Part shown: positions 1 through 6,274 of the stretch, piece by piece
Layout of the letters: each line of letters opens with the position of its first letter
Numbering within the stretch: position 1 is the first letter of the stretch
NCBI GenBank assembly: GCA_003240755.1
Contig: QFNF01000058.1
Location: 1-6,466, forward strand
From: Sphingomonas hengshuiensis
GTDB lineage: Bacteria > Pseudomonadota > Alphaproteobacteria > Sphingomonadales > Sphingomonadaceae
Direction of reading: 5' to 3'
DNA: 6,466 nucleotides
Made by a program: the position numbers and the translations under genes
The notes under the pieces: model-generated
What the model saw: the letters and a program-made list of their open reading frames with translations, nothing else
Database searches by the model: none
What the model was told of the DNA's origin: nothing

Positions 1-1310
1 TCGACCACGCCGACGCCCTTGCCCAGCGACCCGTCGGCATGGATCGCGGTCGAATTGGCATCGGCCAGCACCAGCGTCGAATGCGCGGCGGTGGTGCGCA
101 GCGCCCGGCGCAGCTCCGGGGACAGCGTCAGCAATGCCGCGCCCGCACCGCCGCAATTGACGACGATCCGCTGCCCGGCATCGGACAGTTCGAACGCCAG
201 CGTCGATGCGCAGCCTTCGCGGGCCGCCCGCGCGACCGGCGGCGGCGCGGAATCGACGATCAGCACGGTGCGTCCGGCCGCCAGCCGCTGATAGCCCCAG
301 TCCCCCGCATGGCGTAAGGGGCGCGTGCGCACACCGGTCGCGGCGACGACATCGGCGATCCGTTCGCCCGGCACCGGCCCCGATCCCTGCCAGCAGGCGA
401 GGCCACCCCCGCCATGGCAGATGCCTAGCAGCGCCGCGACCATCCGGGTCAGCGCCAGCCCCTGCGCCTCGGGCACGTCCAGCCGCCGCGCGGCATAGAT
501 TTCCCGCAGGGCGGTCAGCGTCATCACCGCGTCGAGCTGTTCGGCCGGCGATCGCCCGACGATGCCGCCATCCTCGAACAGTCCCGCCGCCAGCGCCCGC
601 GCCAGCCCGTGTTCGCCGAACCCGCGCCGCGGATCGCCGCCGGGCACGACCAGGCCGGCGGCGACCACCCCGGCCCAGGCGGTGATCGCGCGGATGCCGG
701 CCGGCGCCTTGCCCGCCTCGCCGTCCAGATGCCGGGCGGCGCGCGCGATGGTGTTCAGCACGCGGGAGCGATAGACGAGGTCGGTCGACGACAGGATCAG
801 CGGCGCATGCGCGATCCAGAACAGCATCCGCCGCCCGGTCAGGTGCGCCGCCCAGGCCGGTTCGGACACGCGCTCGCCATGCGCTGCCAGCCATTGCAGC
901 ATCAGCGTCTCGGCGATCGGCACCGCCGTCACCCGCGGCGCGACGCTCGACAGGTCGCGCAACCATGCAAAGCTGTGGAGATGCTCGGCGAAGGCCGCGG
1001 AGAATCTGGGGCGGTCGAGGCCGAGGCGATCGATCGGCACGGCCTCGCCCCGGAACATCAGTTCGCCGTGCAACAGCGCCTGCCCGCGCGCGACATCGCC
1101 GAAGAACGGATCGTCGGCGACCGCGATCAGCTTCAGCGGATGCCGCCCTTTCAGGCGCAGGCCGTGCAGCGGCGTACGCCATGCAAGGCGCTGCAGCTTT
1201 TCGGCGATGCGTTCGGACAGCGACAGCCCGGTGCCGCCGCCCTGCCGCACCAGCCGCTTGCCGACGTCGATTTCGCCCCGCGGTTCGTCGATCGGCTGGG
1301 GCGGGATCAT
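1..1310 (-). CDS. heparinase II/III family protein, partial (C-terminus off the left edge)
   Basis: The frame is open for 436 codons from the ATG at 1310 to the window edge with no stop, so the C-terminus is missing. Relatives I recall are about 550-600 residues. The N-terminal half (about residues 40-300) is helical and matches bacterial heparinase II/III-like proteins: [17 protein letters not shown] near 45-61, [16 protein letters not shown] near 171-186, and [17 protein letters not shown] near 209-225. From about 335 a beta-rich part resembles the Heparinase_II_III domain (GRTVLIVDS at 346-354, TLAFELS at 370-376, [13 protein letters not shown] at 408-420). Family members are polysaccharide lyases; the substrate here is unknown. 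No signal peptide or membrane segment is visible, so it looks cytoplasmic. The start overlaps the rpe stop (ATGA) and has no clear Shine-Dalgarno of its own, suggesting translational coupling. The family call is firm; the activity is not. Confidence 0.88.
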   Translation of the reverse strand, partial: MIPPQPIDEPRGEIDVGKRLVRQGGGTGLSLSERIAEKLQRLAWRTPLHGLRLKGRHPLKLIAVADDPFFGDVARGQALLHGELMFRGEAVPIDRLGLDRPRFSAAFAEHLHSFAWLRDLSSVAPRVTAVPIAETLMLQWLAAHGERVSEPAWAAHLTGRRMLFWIAHAPLILSSTDLVYRSRVLNTIARAARHLDGEAGKAPAGIRAITAWAGVVAAGLVVPGGDPRRGFGEHGLARALAAGLFEDGGIVGRSPAEQLDAVMTLTALREIYAARRLDVPEAQGLALTRMVAALLGICHGGGGLACWQGSGPVPGERIADVVAATGVRTRPLRHAGDWGYQRLAAGRTVLIVDSAPPPVARAAREGCASTLAFELSDAGQRIVVNCGGAGAALLTLSPELRRALRTTAAHSTLVLADANSTAIHADGSLGKGVGVV

Positions 1311-1969
1311 GCGCCGCGCAGTGCGGCGATATTCGCGGCATAGGCGGTCGGGCCGCCGGTAAAGGTCGCGGTCCCGGCGACGAGGCAGTCGGCCCCGGCG
1401 GCGATCGCCCGGGGCGCGGTCGCACGGTCGATCCCGCCATCGACCTGCAGGTCGATCGGCCGCCCCGTCGCGTCGATCCTGGCGCGCAGCGCCTCGATCT
1501 TGCGGAGCTGGCTGTCGATGAACTTCTGTCCGCCGAACCCCGGATTGACGCTCATCACCAGCAGCAGGTCGGTCAGGTCGATGACCTGGTCGACCACCTC
1601 CACCGGCGTCCCCGGATTGAGCACGACGCCCGCGCGCTTGCCCAGTGCCTTGATCCGCTGCAGCGTGCGGTGCAGGTGCGGGCCCGATTCCGGATGCACC
1701 GACAGGATGTCGGCGCCGGCCTCGGCGAACGCGTCGATCAGCGGATCGACCGGCGACACCATCAGGTGGACGTCGAACGGCCTGGTGCTGTGCGGGCGCA
1801 GCGCCTTCACCACCGCCGGGCCGATCGTCAGGTTGGGCACGAAATGCCCGTCCATGACGTCGATATGGATCCAGTCCGCGCCGGCGGCGTCGATGGCGCG
1901 CACTTCCTCGCCCAGCCTGGCGAAATCGGCGGACAGGATGGACGGGGCGATACGGACCGGTTGCTGCAT
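1307..1969 (-). CDS. rpe: ribulose-phosphate 3-epimerase
   Basis: This 220-residue protein interconverts D-ribulose 5-phosphate and D-xylulose 5-phosphate in the cytoplasm (pentose phosphate pathway, or the Calvin cycle where present). It is a full-length single-domain TIM barrel. Visible motifs: APSILSADF at 8-16; [14 protein letters not shown] at 33-46 with metal ligand H35 and catalytic D37; DVHLMV at 66-71 with H68; [10 protein letters not shown] at 141-150; QVDGGI at 175-180 with catalytic D177; and the phosphate-binding AGTATF at 198-203. The start at 1969 is preferred because AGGA lies 9 nt upstream. An in-frame ATG six codons further out (1987) has no ribosome-binding site. It is the middle gene of the rsmB-rpe-heparinase operon, 43 bp after rsmB and overlapping the next gene by 4 bp. 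All expected active-site residues are present. Confidence 0.97.
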   Translation of the reverse strand: MQQPVRIAPSILSADFARLGEEVRAIDAAGADWIHIDVMDGHFVPNLTIGPAVVKALRPHSTRPFDVHLMVSPVDPLIDAFAEAGADILSVHPESGPHLHRTLQRIKALGKRAGVVLNPGTPVEVVDQVIDLTDLLLVMSVNPGFGGQKFIDSQLRKIEALRARIDATGRPIDLQVDGGIDRATAPRAIAAGADCLVAGTATFTGGPTAYAANIAALRGA

Positions 1970-2012
1970 GGGAATCTGTCCTAGCATGGTCTGTCGACGC
2001 GGCAAGGCTTGC

Positions 2013-3281
2013 CTATCGCCCGTCCCGTCGCAGCCTGACGATGAAGAAGCCGTCCATCCCGCCCCTGTCCGCCAGCATCCCCGGCAACGTCCGCACATAT
2101 CCGCGATCATGCGCCGCGACGCCCGCCGGCAGTTCACCGGCGTCCGCCGGCTCCACCGCATAATCGGATCGCGCGGCGAGGAACCGGTCGAGCTGCGCCT
2201 CGCCCTCCGCCGGCTCCAGCGAACAGGTGGCATAGACCAGCCGCCCGCCGGGCTTCACCCAGTCCGCCGCGCGCGCCAGCAGCCGTGCCTGCAACGCCGC
2301 CGTCTCGGCGATCACACTCGGCCGCACGCGGTGCAGCACGTCGGGGTGGCGGCGAAAGATGCCGGTCGCGCTGCACGGCGCGTCGAGCAGCACCGCATCG
2401 GCCGGCGCGGCGGGTTTCCACACCAGCGCGTCGCCGGTCACGACCGTGGCCGACAATCCGGTCCGCTCCAGATTCTCGGTCAGCCGCATCAGCCGGTTTT
2501 CCGAATTGTCGAGCGCGGTCACGTCCCACCCGGCGGCGGCAAGCTGCAGCGTCTTGCCGCCGGGCGCCGCGCACAGGTCGATCGCGGTGCCCGGTCCCCG
2601 GCCCAGCAGCCGCGCCGGGATCGATGCCGCCAGGTCCTGCACCCACCAGTCGCCTGTCGCATAGCCCGGCAGGTCGGCGATCGGCCCATGTTCGGTCAGC
2701 CGCCGGTGGTGCGGCGCCAGTGTTTCGCCCGCCGGCCCGTCCTCGCCCTTCAGCGACAGGTCGACCGGCGGCTGCTGTGCGATCGCCTGCGCCGCGGCGA
2801 TCACGACGCCCTCGCCCCATGCCGCGCACCAGCGGGCATCGGTATCGGCGGGCAGGGTCGCCGCCTCGGGCAGTCGCGCATTGCCGCGCAGCAGCGTGCC
2901 GAACACGCCGTGGACCAGCTTGCGCGGGCCGCCATCGACCAGCGGCAACGCGGTCGCGATCGCGGCGTGCGGCGGCGTGTTCAGCACCAGCGCCTGTGCC
3001 AGCGCGATGCGCAGCACGAACCGCGCCTTGGCATCGTCGGGCAGCGGGCGCTGCGTCGCGCTGTCGATCAGCGCGTCGAGGTCGGGCAGGCGGCGCAGCA
3101 CCGCCGCGGCGATCGCATGCGCCAGCCCGCGATCCTCGCGCCGGTCCAGCTCCCCGGTCGCACTCGCCAGCGCCGCCTCCAGCGGCAACCCGCGCCGCAG
3201 CACGGCGTCGAGCAGTTTCAACGCGGCCCGTCGCGCGGGGACGCCGGGCGCTTCGGGGGCTAGGCGGGGACGCGCCATCAT
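2013..3281 (-). CDS. rsmB: RsmB-type 16S rRNA (cytosine-5) methyltransferase
   Basis: This 422-residue RsmB/NOP-family RNA methyltransferase probably methylates C967 of 16S rRNA (E. coli numbering) using S-adenosylmethionine. An N-terminal NusB-like helical domain spans about 15-140 ([15 protein letters not shown] at 14-28; [13 protein letters not shown] near 121-133). The catalytic domain carries the SAM-binding [10 protein letters not shown] at 234-243, motif [10 protein letters not shown] at 300-307 with C303, and motif [14 protein letters not shown] at 350-361 with the nucleophile C353. It ends with GFFIVRLRR near 411-419. Length and order match the family. Two consecutive ATG codons open the gene. 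A GGAG lies 4 nt before the first and 7 nt before the second, so the second (3278) may be the true start. It is the first gene of the minus-strand operon and diverges from the DUF1674 gene. C967 specificity is inferred from family resemblance. Confidence 0.95.
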   Translation of the reverse strand: MMARPRLAPEAPGVPARRAALKLLDAVLRRGLPLEAALASATGELDRREDRGLAHAIAAAVLRRLPDLDALIDSATQRPLPDDAKARFVLRIALAQALVLNTPPHAAIATALPLVDGGPRKLVHGVFGTLLRGNARLPEAATLPADTDARWCAAWGEGVVIAAAQAIAQQPPVDLSLKGEDGPAGETLAPHHRRLTEHGPIADLPGYATGDWWVQDLAASIPARLLGRGPGTAIDLCAAPGGKTLQLAAAGWDVTALDNSENRLMRLTENLERTGLSATVVTGDALVWKPAAPADAVLLDAPCSATGIFRRHPDVLHRVRPSVIAETAALQARLLARAADWVKPGGRLVYATCSLEPAEGEAQLDRFLAARSDYAVEPADAGELPAGVAAHDRGYVRTLPGMLADRGGMDGFFIVRLRRDGR

Positions 3282-3370
3282 CGGGCTCCGATATGCAAAG
3301 GGGTGTCGCTCACTTGAATCCTGTCGCTGGTCCGCCGAAGTGGTCTGGCGTGAACCGGAAAGGAACCCCT

Positions 3371-3538
3371 ATGGGCAAGCGTCCCCCGCATGTGAAGCCA
3401 CCTGCGCATCTCTCGAAGTCGCCGCCGGTGCCGACCCCCGAACCGCTGCCGGCCCGATCGGACGGCGACGATCCCCTGGGCCTCGACCCGACGCGCTACG
3501 GCGACTGGACGCGCAAGGGGATCGCGGTCGATTTCTGA
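3371..3538 (+). CDS. DUF1674 / SDHAF4-type succinate dehydrogenase assembly factor
   Basis: A 55-residue protein with a basic, proline-rich N-terminus (MGKRPPHVKPPAHL) and the family's hallmark C-terminus, DPLGLDPTRYGDWTRKGIAVDF split over residues 34-55. That tail matches DUF1674 (PF07896), whose eukaryotic member SDHAF4 binds the flavinated SdhA subunit and protects it until it joins complex II. A similar role is expected here. The family's common ending is closer to ERKGRCIDF, so the tail is slightly variant. The start is well supported: AGGA sits 6 nt before the ATG, and the frame ends in TGA. The gene faces away from rsmB across 89 bp and converges on the isochorismatase-like gene. No sdh genes are in the window, so the partnership rests on the family alone. 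Confidence 0.9.
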   Translation: MGKRPPHVKPPAHLSKSPPVPTPEPLPARSDGDDPLGLDPTRYGDWTRKGIAVDF

Positions 3539-3590
3539 CGGGGCGGGGGGCGCACGTCCGTTCCGATTCTTCCCTGTCGAACAGCAGTTC

Positions 3591-3659
3591 CGGGAAAGCG
3601 GGACTTGCGGGAGGTCGCCGGCGCGAATGGCCGAAACGGCTTCCCGTGCGGTGTTCCCG
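3591..3659. repeat. TTCCCG/CGGGAA cluster in the convergent spacer
   Basis: The spacer between the DUF1674 stop and the hydrolase stop holds CGGGAA at 3591-3596 and TTCCCG at 3641-3646 and 3654-3659. The first lies in the palindrome TTCCGGGAA (3588-3596). The last lies in TTCCCGGCCGGAA (3654-3666), which is nearly self-complementary. Neither has the loop and T-run of an intrinsic terminator. Function is unknown. Confidence 0.4.
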
Positions 3660-3671
3660 GCCGGAAAACCT

Positions 3672-4148
3672 TCAGCGATGCAGGTCATCCGCACGATCGA
3701 GCACGCTGTTTGACCCGAAATGGTGTCGCCACAGACGCGCGCCGAGTTCGCCCGTTCGATCGAGCGAAGAACCGACCGTCAGCCATTTGAGCATCGTCGG
3801 ATGCAGGCCTGCGTCGAACAGCAGGAAACCGGCCGCCAGACAGCAGGTGTCGGCCTGGATACCGCAGACCAGGACGCGCTGTACGCCAATGGCCTTGAGA
3901 TAGCGGATCATTTCGACGGACGGCGCATAGCCGTGCTTCACGAACAGCTTGTCGGTGTTCACAAGCGGCTCGTCGTCCGCTGACGGTTTCCATCCGAGTT
4001 GGCGCCAGAACGGCGTGACGGCCTCGTCGTGACGCTCGACTGTCGCGATGGAGTGCATCGTCGGTGCGAGACGGGCGATGCCGTTTATCTGCCATTGTGG
4101 CGGATCGAAGCACGGCTGAACGTCGATGATGAGGAGCGCCTGTTCCAT
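3672..4148 (-). CDS. isochorismatase-like cysteine hydrolase
   Basis: A 158-residue cytoplasmic protein of the isochorismatase-like hydrolase superfamily, which hydrolyses amides, ureas or vinyl ethers through an Asp-Lys-Cys triad. The triad is visible: D9 in ALLIIDVQ (4-11), K71 in FVKHGYAP (69-76), and C102 in CGIQADTCCL (95-104). A second cysteine, C103, sits where many relatives have valine. The protein is short (relatives are often 180-210), mainly between D9 and K71. The substrate cannot be read from the sequence, and no siderophore, nicotinate or pyrimidine pathway gene is nearby. The ATG at 4148 is the only plausible start, since an in-frame stop lies about 30 nt upstream (4179-4181). 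There is no good Shine-Dalgarno. GC is about 63% over 3721-4140, clearly below the operon to the left, so acquisition by transfer is possible. It stands alone, convergent with DUF1674 and divergent from the AsmA gene. Confidence 0.87.
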   Translation of the reverse strand: MEQALLIIDVQPCFDPPQWQINGIARLAPTMHSIATVERHDEAVTPFWRQLGWKPSADDEPLVNTDKLFVKHGYAPSVEMIRYLKAIGVQRVLVCGIQADTCCLAAGFLLFDAGLHPTMLKWLTVGSSLDRTGELGARLWRHHFGSNSVLDRADDLHR

Positions 4149-4153
4149 ATGCC

Positions 4154-4182
4154 GATATAGCAGGGGGATGACATGGCGTCAC
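4154..4182 (-). promoter_or_regulatory. candidate sigma70-type promoter for the isochorismatase-like gene
   Basis: On the minus strand GTGACG (4182-4177, 4 of 6 to TTGACA) and TATATC (4159-4154, 4 of 6 to TATAAT) are separated by exactly 17 bp. The -10 box ends only 5 nt before the ATG at 4148, so transcription would begin at or next to the start codon and give a leaderless mRNA. That fits the lack of a Shine-Dalgarno. This is a by-eye match only. Confidence 0.35.
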
Positions 4183-4195
4183 GGGCACAACCGGA

Positions 4196-4222
4196 TTCCC
4201 GTTTCCCGGGTCCGATCGGGAA
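4196..4222. repeat. TTCCCG direct and inverted repeats in the divergent spacer
   Basis: TTCCCG occurs at 4196-4201 and again at 4203-4208, seven bases apart in register. The reverse complement CGGGAA is at 4217-4222. The second and third copies form an inverted repeat with 6-bp arms and an 8-nt gap. The block lies between the hydrolase start and the AsmA gene, so an operator or a small extragenic palindrome is possible. Confidence 0.4.
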
Positions 4223-4265
4223 CGCCGCGATCTGCCGTCCGGCTTCGTGAAAATGCGTGAGTGCC

Positions 4266-4284
4266 GACAACCTACACCCTTGTC
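4266..4284. promoter_or_regulatory. inverted repeat GACAA-N9-TTGTC, possible operator upstream of the AsmA gene
   Basis: GACAA (4266-4270) and TTGTC (4280-4284) form a 19-bp dyad with 9 bp between 5-bp arms. The right arm is part of TTGTCA (4280-4285), a 5-of-6 match to a -35 box for the downstream AsmA gene. No good -10 lies 16-18 bp further on, so the promoter part is weak. The dyad could be a dimeric repressor site or chance. Confidence 0.25.
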
Positions 4285-4337
4285 AGTAATTCCATTGCGT
4301 CCATGGAACGAACTGCCCGTTGCCGACTTCTCGCCCT

Positions 4338-6164
4338 ATGGCTCGGCTTTCACGCACCTGGCGGTTCATTCTTGGCGGCATCGTCGGTCTGCTGCTCCTT
4401 CTCCTGCTGATCCTCGCCGCCTTTCCCTGGGGGGTGCTGCGCGACCGGGTGAGCGTGCGGCTCGCCGAACGCTTCAAGTCCGACGTGTCGATCGGCACGA
4501 TCGACCGGGTCGAACTGCTGTCCTTTTCGCCGACGCTGATCGTCCGCGACCTGACGATCGCGCAGCCGGCCTGGGCGGGGAAGGGCGATCTCGTCCATCT
4601 CGACCGCATCGATTTCCGGTTCCGGGTCCTGCCGTTGCTGCGCGGAAACTTCGATCTGACCGCGCTCGCCGTCGATGGCGGGCGGGTGGCGATGGTACGC
4701 AGCAAGGACGGGCGCAAGAACTGGGCGCCCGAGCAGCGCGGCGACAAGGGGTCGGCGTCGGCGATCACCAGCCTGACCGTGCGGGGCGTCGTGATCGATT
4801 ATCGCGACGCGGTGCAGAACCGGCGCTTCGCCGTCACCGTCGCCTCCGACGAACGCGGATTTCGCGCGAGCGGCGACGGCGCGATCGACGATCGCCCGGT
4901 GACGGTGGCACTGGCCGGGCCGACCATCCGCGGCGACGCGGCGTGGCCGTTCACCGCGCGCGTCGCGGGTCCGACCATCACGCTGGATGCGAAGGGGACG
5001 ATGGCCTCCCCGCTCAACACGCGGCAGATGACGGTCGACCTCACCGCACGCGCCAACAACCTGAAGACGCTCGACGCGCTGATCGAGGCCGGGCTGTTCG
5101 GTACCCAGCCGATCGACCTCACCGCCCGCGTGCGCCACGACGATCCGACCTGGGTGGTCGAGCGGCTGTCGGGCACGATCGGCGGATCGCGCCTCACGGC
5201 GGCGAACGCGACCGTGACCAGGGACGGCGACCGCACGGGCATCGACGGGCGGCTGCATTTCGCCACGCTGTCGTTCACCGACCTCGAAACCGACGAAGGC
5301 CGCGCGCGTGCCGCCGCGATCGAGCGTCGCATCGGTCCGCGCGTCGTTCCCGGCACGCGGATCAATCTGGCGAAGATGAGCAACCTTGGCGGCAAGCTTG
5401 CCATTCGCGTCGACCGGCTGCGCGACATGCCCGCGCTGCGCAGCCTCGATACCGTGCTGGCGATCGACCAGAGCCGGCTGACCGTCGCGCCGATCACCGT
5501 GCGGCTGGCGCAGGGAAAGATCACCGGCCAGGTCGTGGTCGACCAGCGCGACCGCAAGACGCCGCGCGCGACCTTCGACCTTCGCCTCGCCGATTCGCGC
5601 ATCTCGACCTTTGCCGGCGGCGCTCCGGTCGATGCCCCGCTGCGCGCCCGCGTGCGACTGACCGGCAGCGGCGACACGATCCGCGACGCGGTCGGCCGGT
5701 CGAACGGCACGATCGGCTTTGCCGCGACGGGCGGTACCCTGCCTGCGAAGATGGCGTCGTTGCTGGGCGCCGATGTCGCGCGCGGCATTCTGACCGACGA
5801 CGATGCGCAGGCACGGCTGCGCTGCCTCGGGCTGCGGCTGAACGTCTCCAACGGGCTGGGGCGGATCGATCCGCTGCTGATCGACACGTCGCGCGCGCAG
5901 ACGCGGGGGCAGGGGGTGGTGCGCCTGTCCGACGAGACGCTGTCGATCGCGCTGACCGGCACGCCGAAGCAGCGTACGCTGCTCCATCTCGACCGCCCGG
6001 TGCGGATCACCGGTCGGGTACAGGCTCCCGACATCCACGTTCCGCCGGGGGTCAAGAGCGCGGGTGGGATCCTGCGCATGCTCGGCCGCGCGATCGGTGG
6101 CGACGACGGCCCGCGTGCGGGCAATGCCGATTGCACCGCGCTGGTCGGACGGGTGCTGGGATAA
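4338..6164 (+). CDS. AsmA-family envelope protein
   Basis: A 608-residue protein with a short basic N-terminus (MARLSRTWR), one hydrophobic helix at about 9-29 including a seven-leucine run, then a long soluble part expected in the periplasm. After the helix, RDRVSVRLAERFKSDVSIG (about 35-53) and the following FSPTLIVRDLTIA are typical of AsmA. The C-terminal part (about 470-590) has the usual AsmA_2 pattern: LLIDTSRAQTRGQGVVRLSD, then TLLHLDRPVRITGRVQAPDI, then a short tail. AsmA proteins are TamB/YhdP-like and are linked to lipid transport between membranes and outer-membrane homeostasis. The only two cysteines are C496 and C599, both on the periplasmic side. An in-frame TTG at 4320 is an alternative start with GGAACGA about 11 nt upstream; ATG 4338 has no clear ribosome-binding site. 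An upstream in-frame stop at 4287-4289 limits extension. No partner gene is adjacent. Confidence 0.9.
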   Translation: MARLSRTWRFILGGIVGLLLLLLLILAAFPWGVLRDRVSVRLAERFKSDVSIGTIDRVELLSFSPTLIVRDLTIAQPAWAGKGDLVHLDRIDFRFRVLPLLRGNFDLTALAVDGGRVAMVRSKDGRKNWAPEQRGDKGSASAITSLTVRGVVIDYRDAVQNRRFAVTVASDERGFRASGDGAIDDRPVTVALAGPTIRGDAAWPFTARVAGPTITLDAKGTMASPLNTRQMTVDLTARANNLKTLDALIEAGLFGTQPIDLTARVRHDDPTWVVERLSGTIGGSRLTAANATVTRDGDRTGIDGRLHFATLSFTDLETDEGRARAAAIERRIGPRVVPGTRINLAKMSNLGGKLAIRVDRLRDMPALRSLDTVLAIDQSRLTVAPITVRLAQGKITGQVVVDQRDRKTPRATFDLRLADSRISTFAGGAPVDAPLRARVRLTGSGDTIRDAVGRSNGTIGFAATGGTLPAKMASLLGADVARGILTDDDAQARLRCLGLRLNVSNGLGRIDPLLIDTSRAQTRGQGVVRLSDETLSIALTGTPKQRTLLHLDRPVRITGRVQAPDIHVPPGVKSAGGILRMLGRAIGGDDGPRAGNADCTALVGRVLG

Positions 6165-6274
6165 CGCTTTCCTACAGGCCACCGCCACGCCATGATCGCC
6201 GACGCGCGACCTGCGCCCGCTCCTTGACAGCCGCTGCAAACGCTCCCGGTCCGACCCACCGGCGAATACGCCAC

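Noticed and set aside
19..1343. Several plus-strand frames across the heparinase region
   Set aside because: Arg/Pro/Ala-rich shadows. The minus strand reads a continuous protein with family motifs over the same bases.
1500..3263. 587-codon plus-strand frame across rpe and rsmB
   Set aside because: It spans two recognised minus-strand genes and has no motifs of its own.
3282..3340. Promoter boxes for rsmB (TTCAAG and CATATC on the minus strand)
   Set aside because: Spacing is 17 bp, but each box matches the consensus at only 3 of 6 positions, which is expected by chance.
3540..3551. G-rich run (GGGGCGGGGGG) as a G-quadruplex
   Set aside because: Only two G-tracts are present in the stretch, short of the four needed.
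3539..3671. Intrinsic terminator between the convergent genes
   Set aside because: Short stems such as GCCG-AAA-CGGC (3630-3640) exist, but none has a strong stem followed by a T-run on either strand.
4085..4270. 61-codon minus-strand frame across the divergent spacer
   Set aside because: It overlaps the start of the hydrolase in another phase, lacks a Shine-Dalgarno and resembles no family I know.
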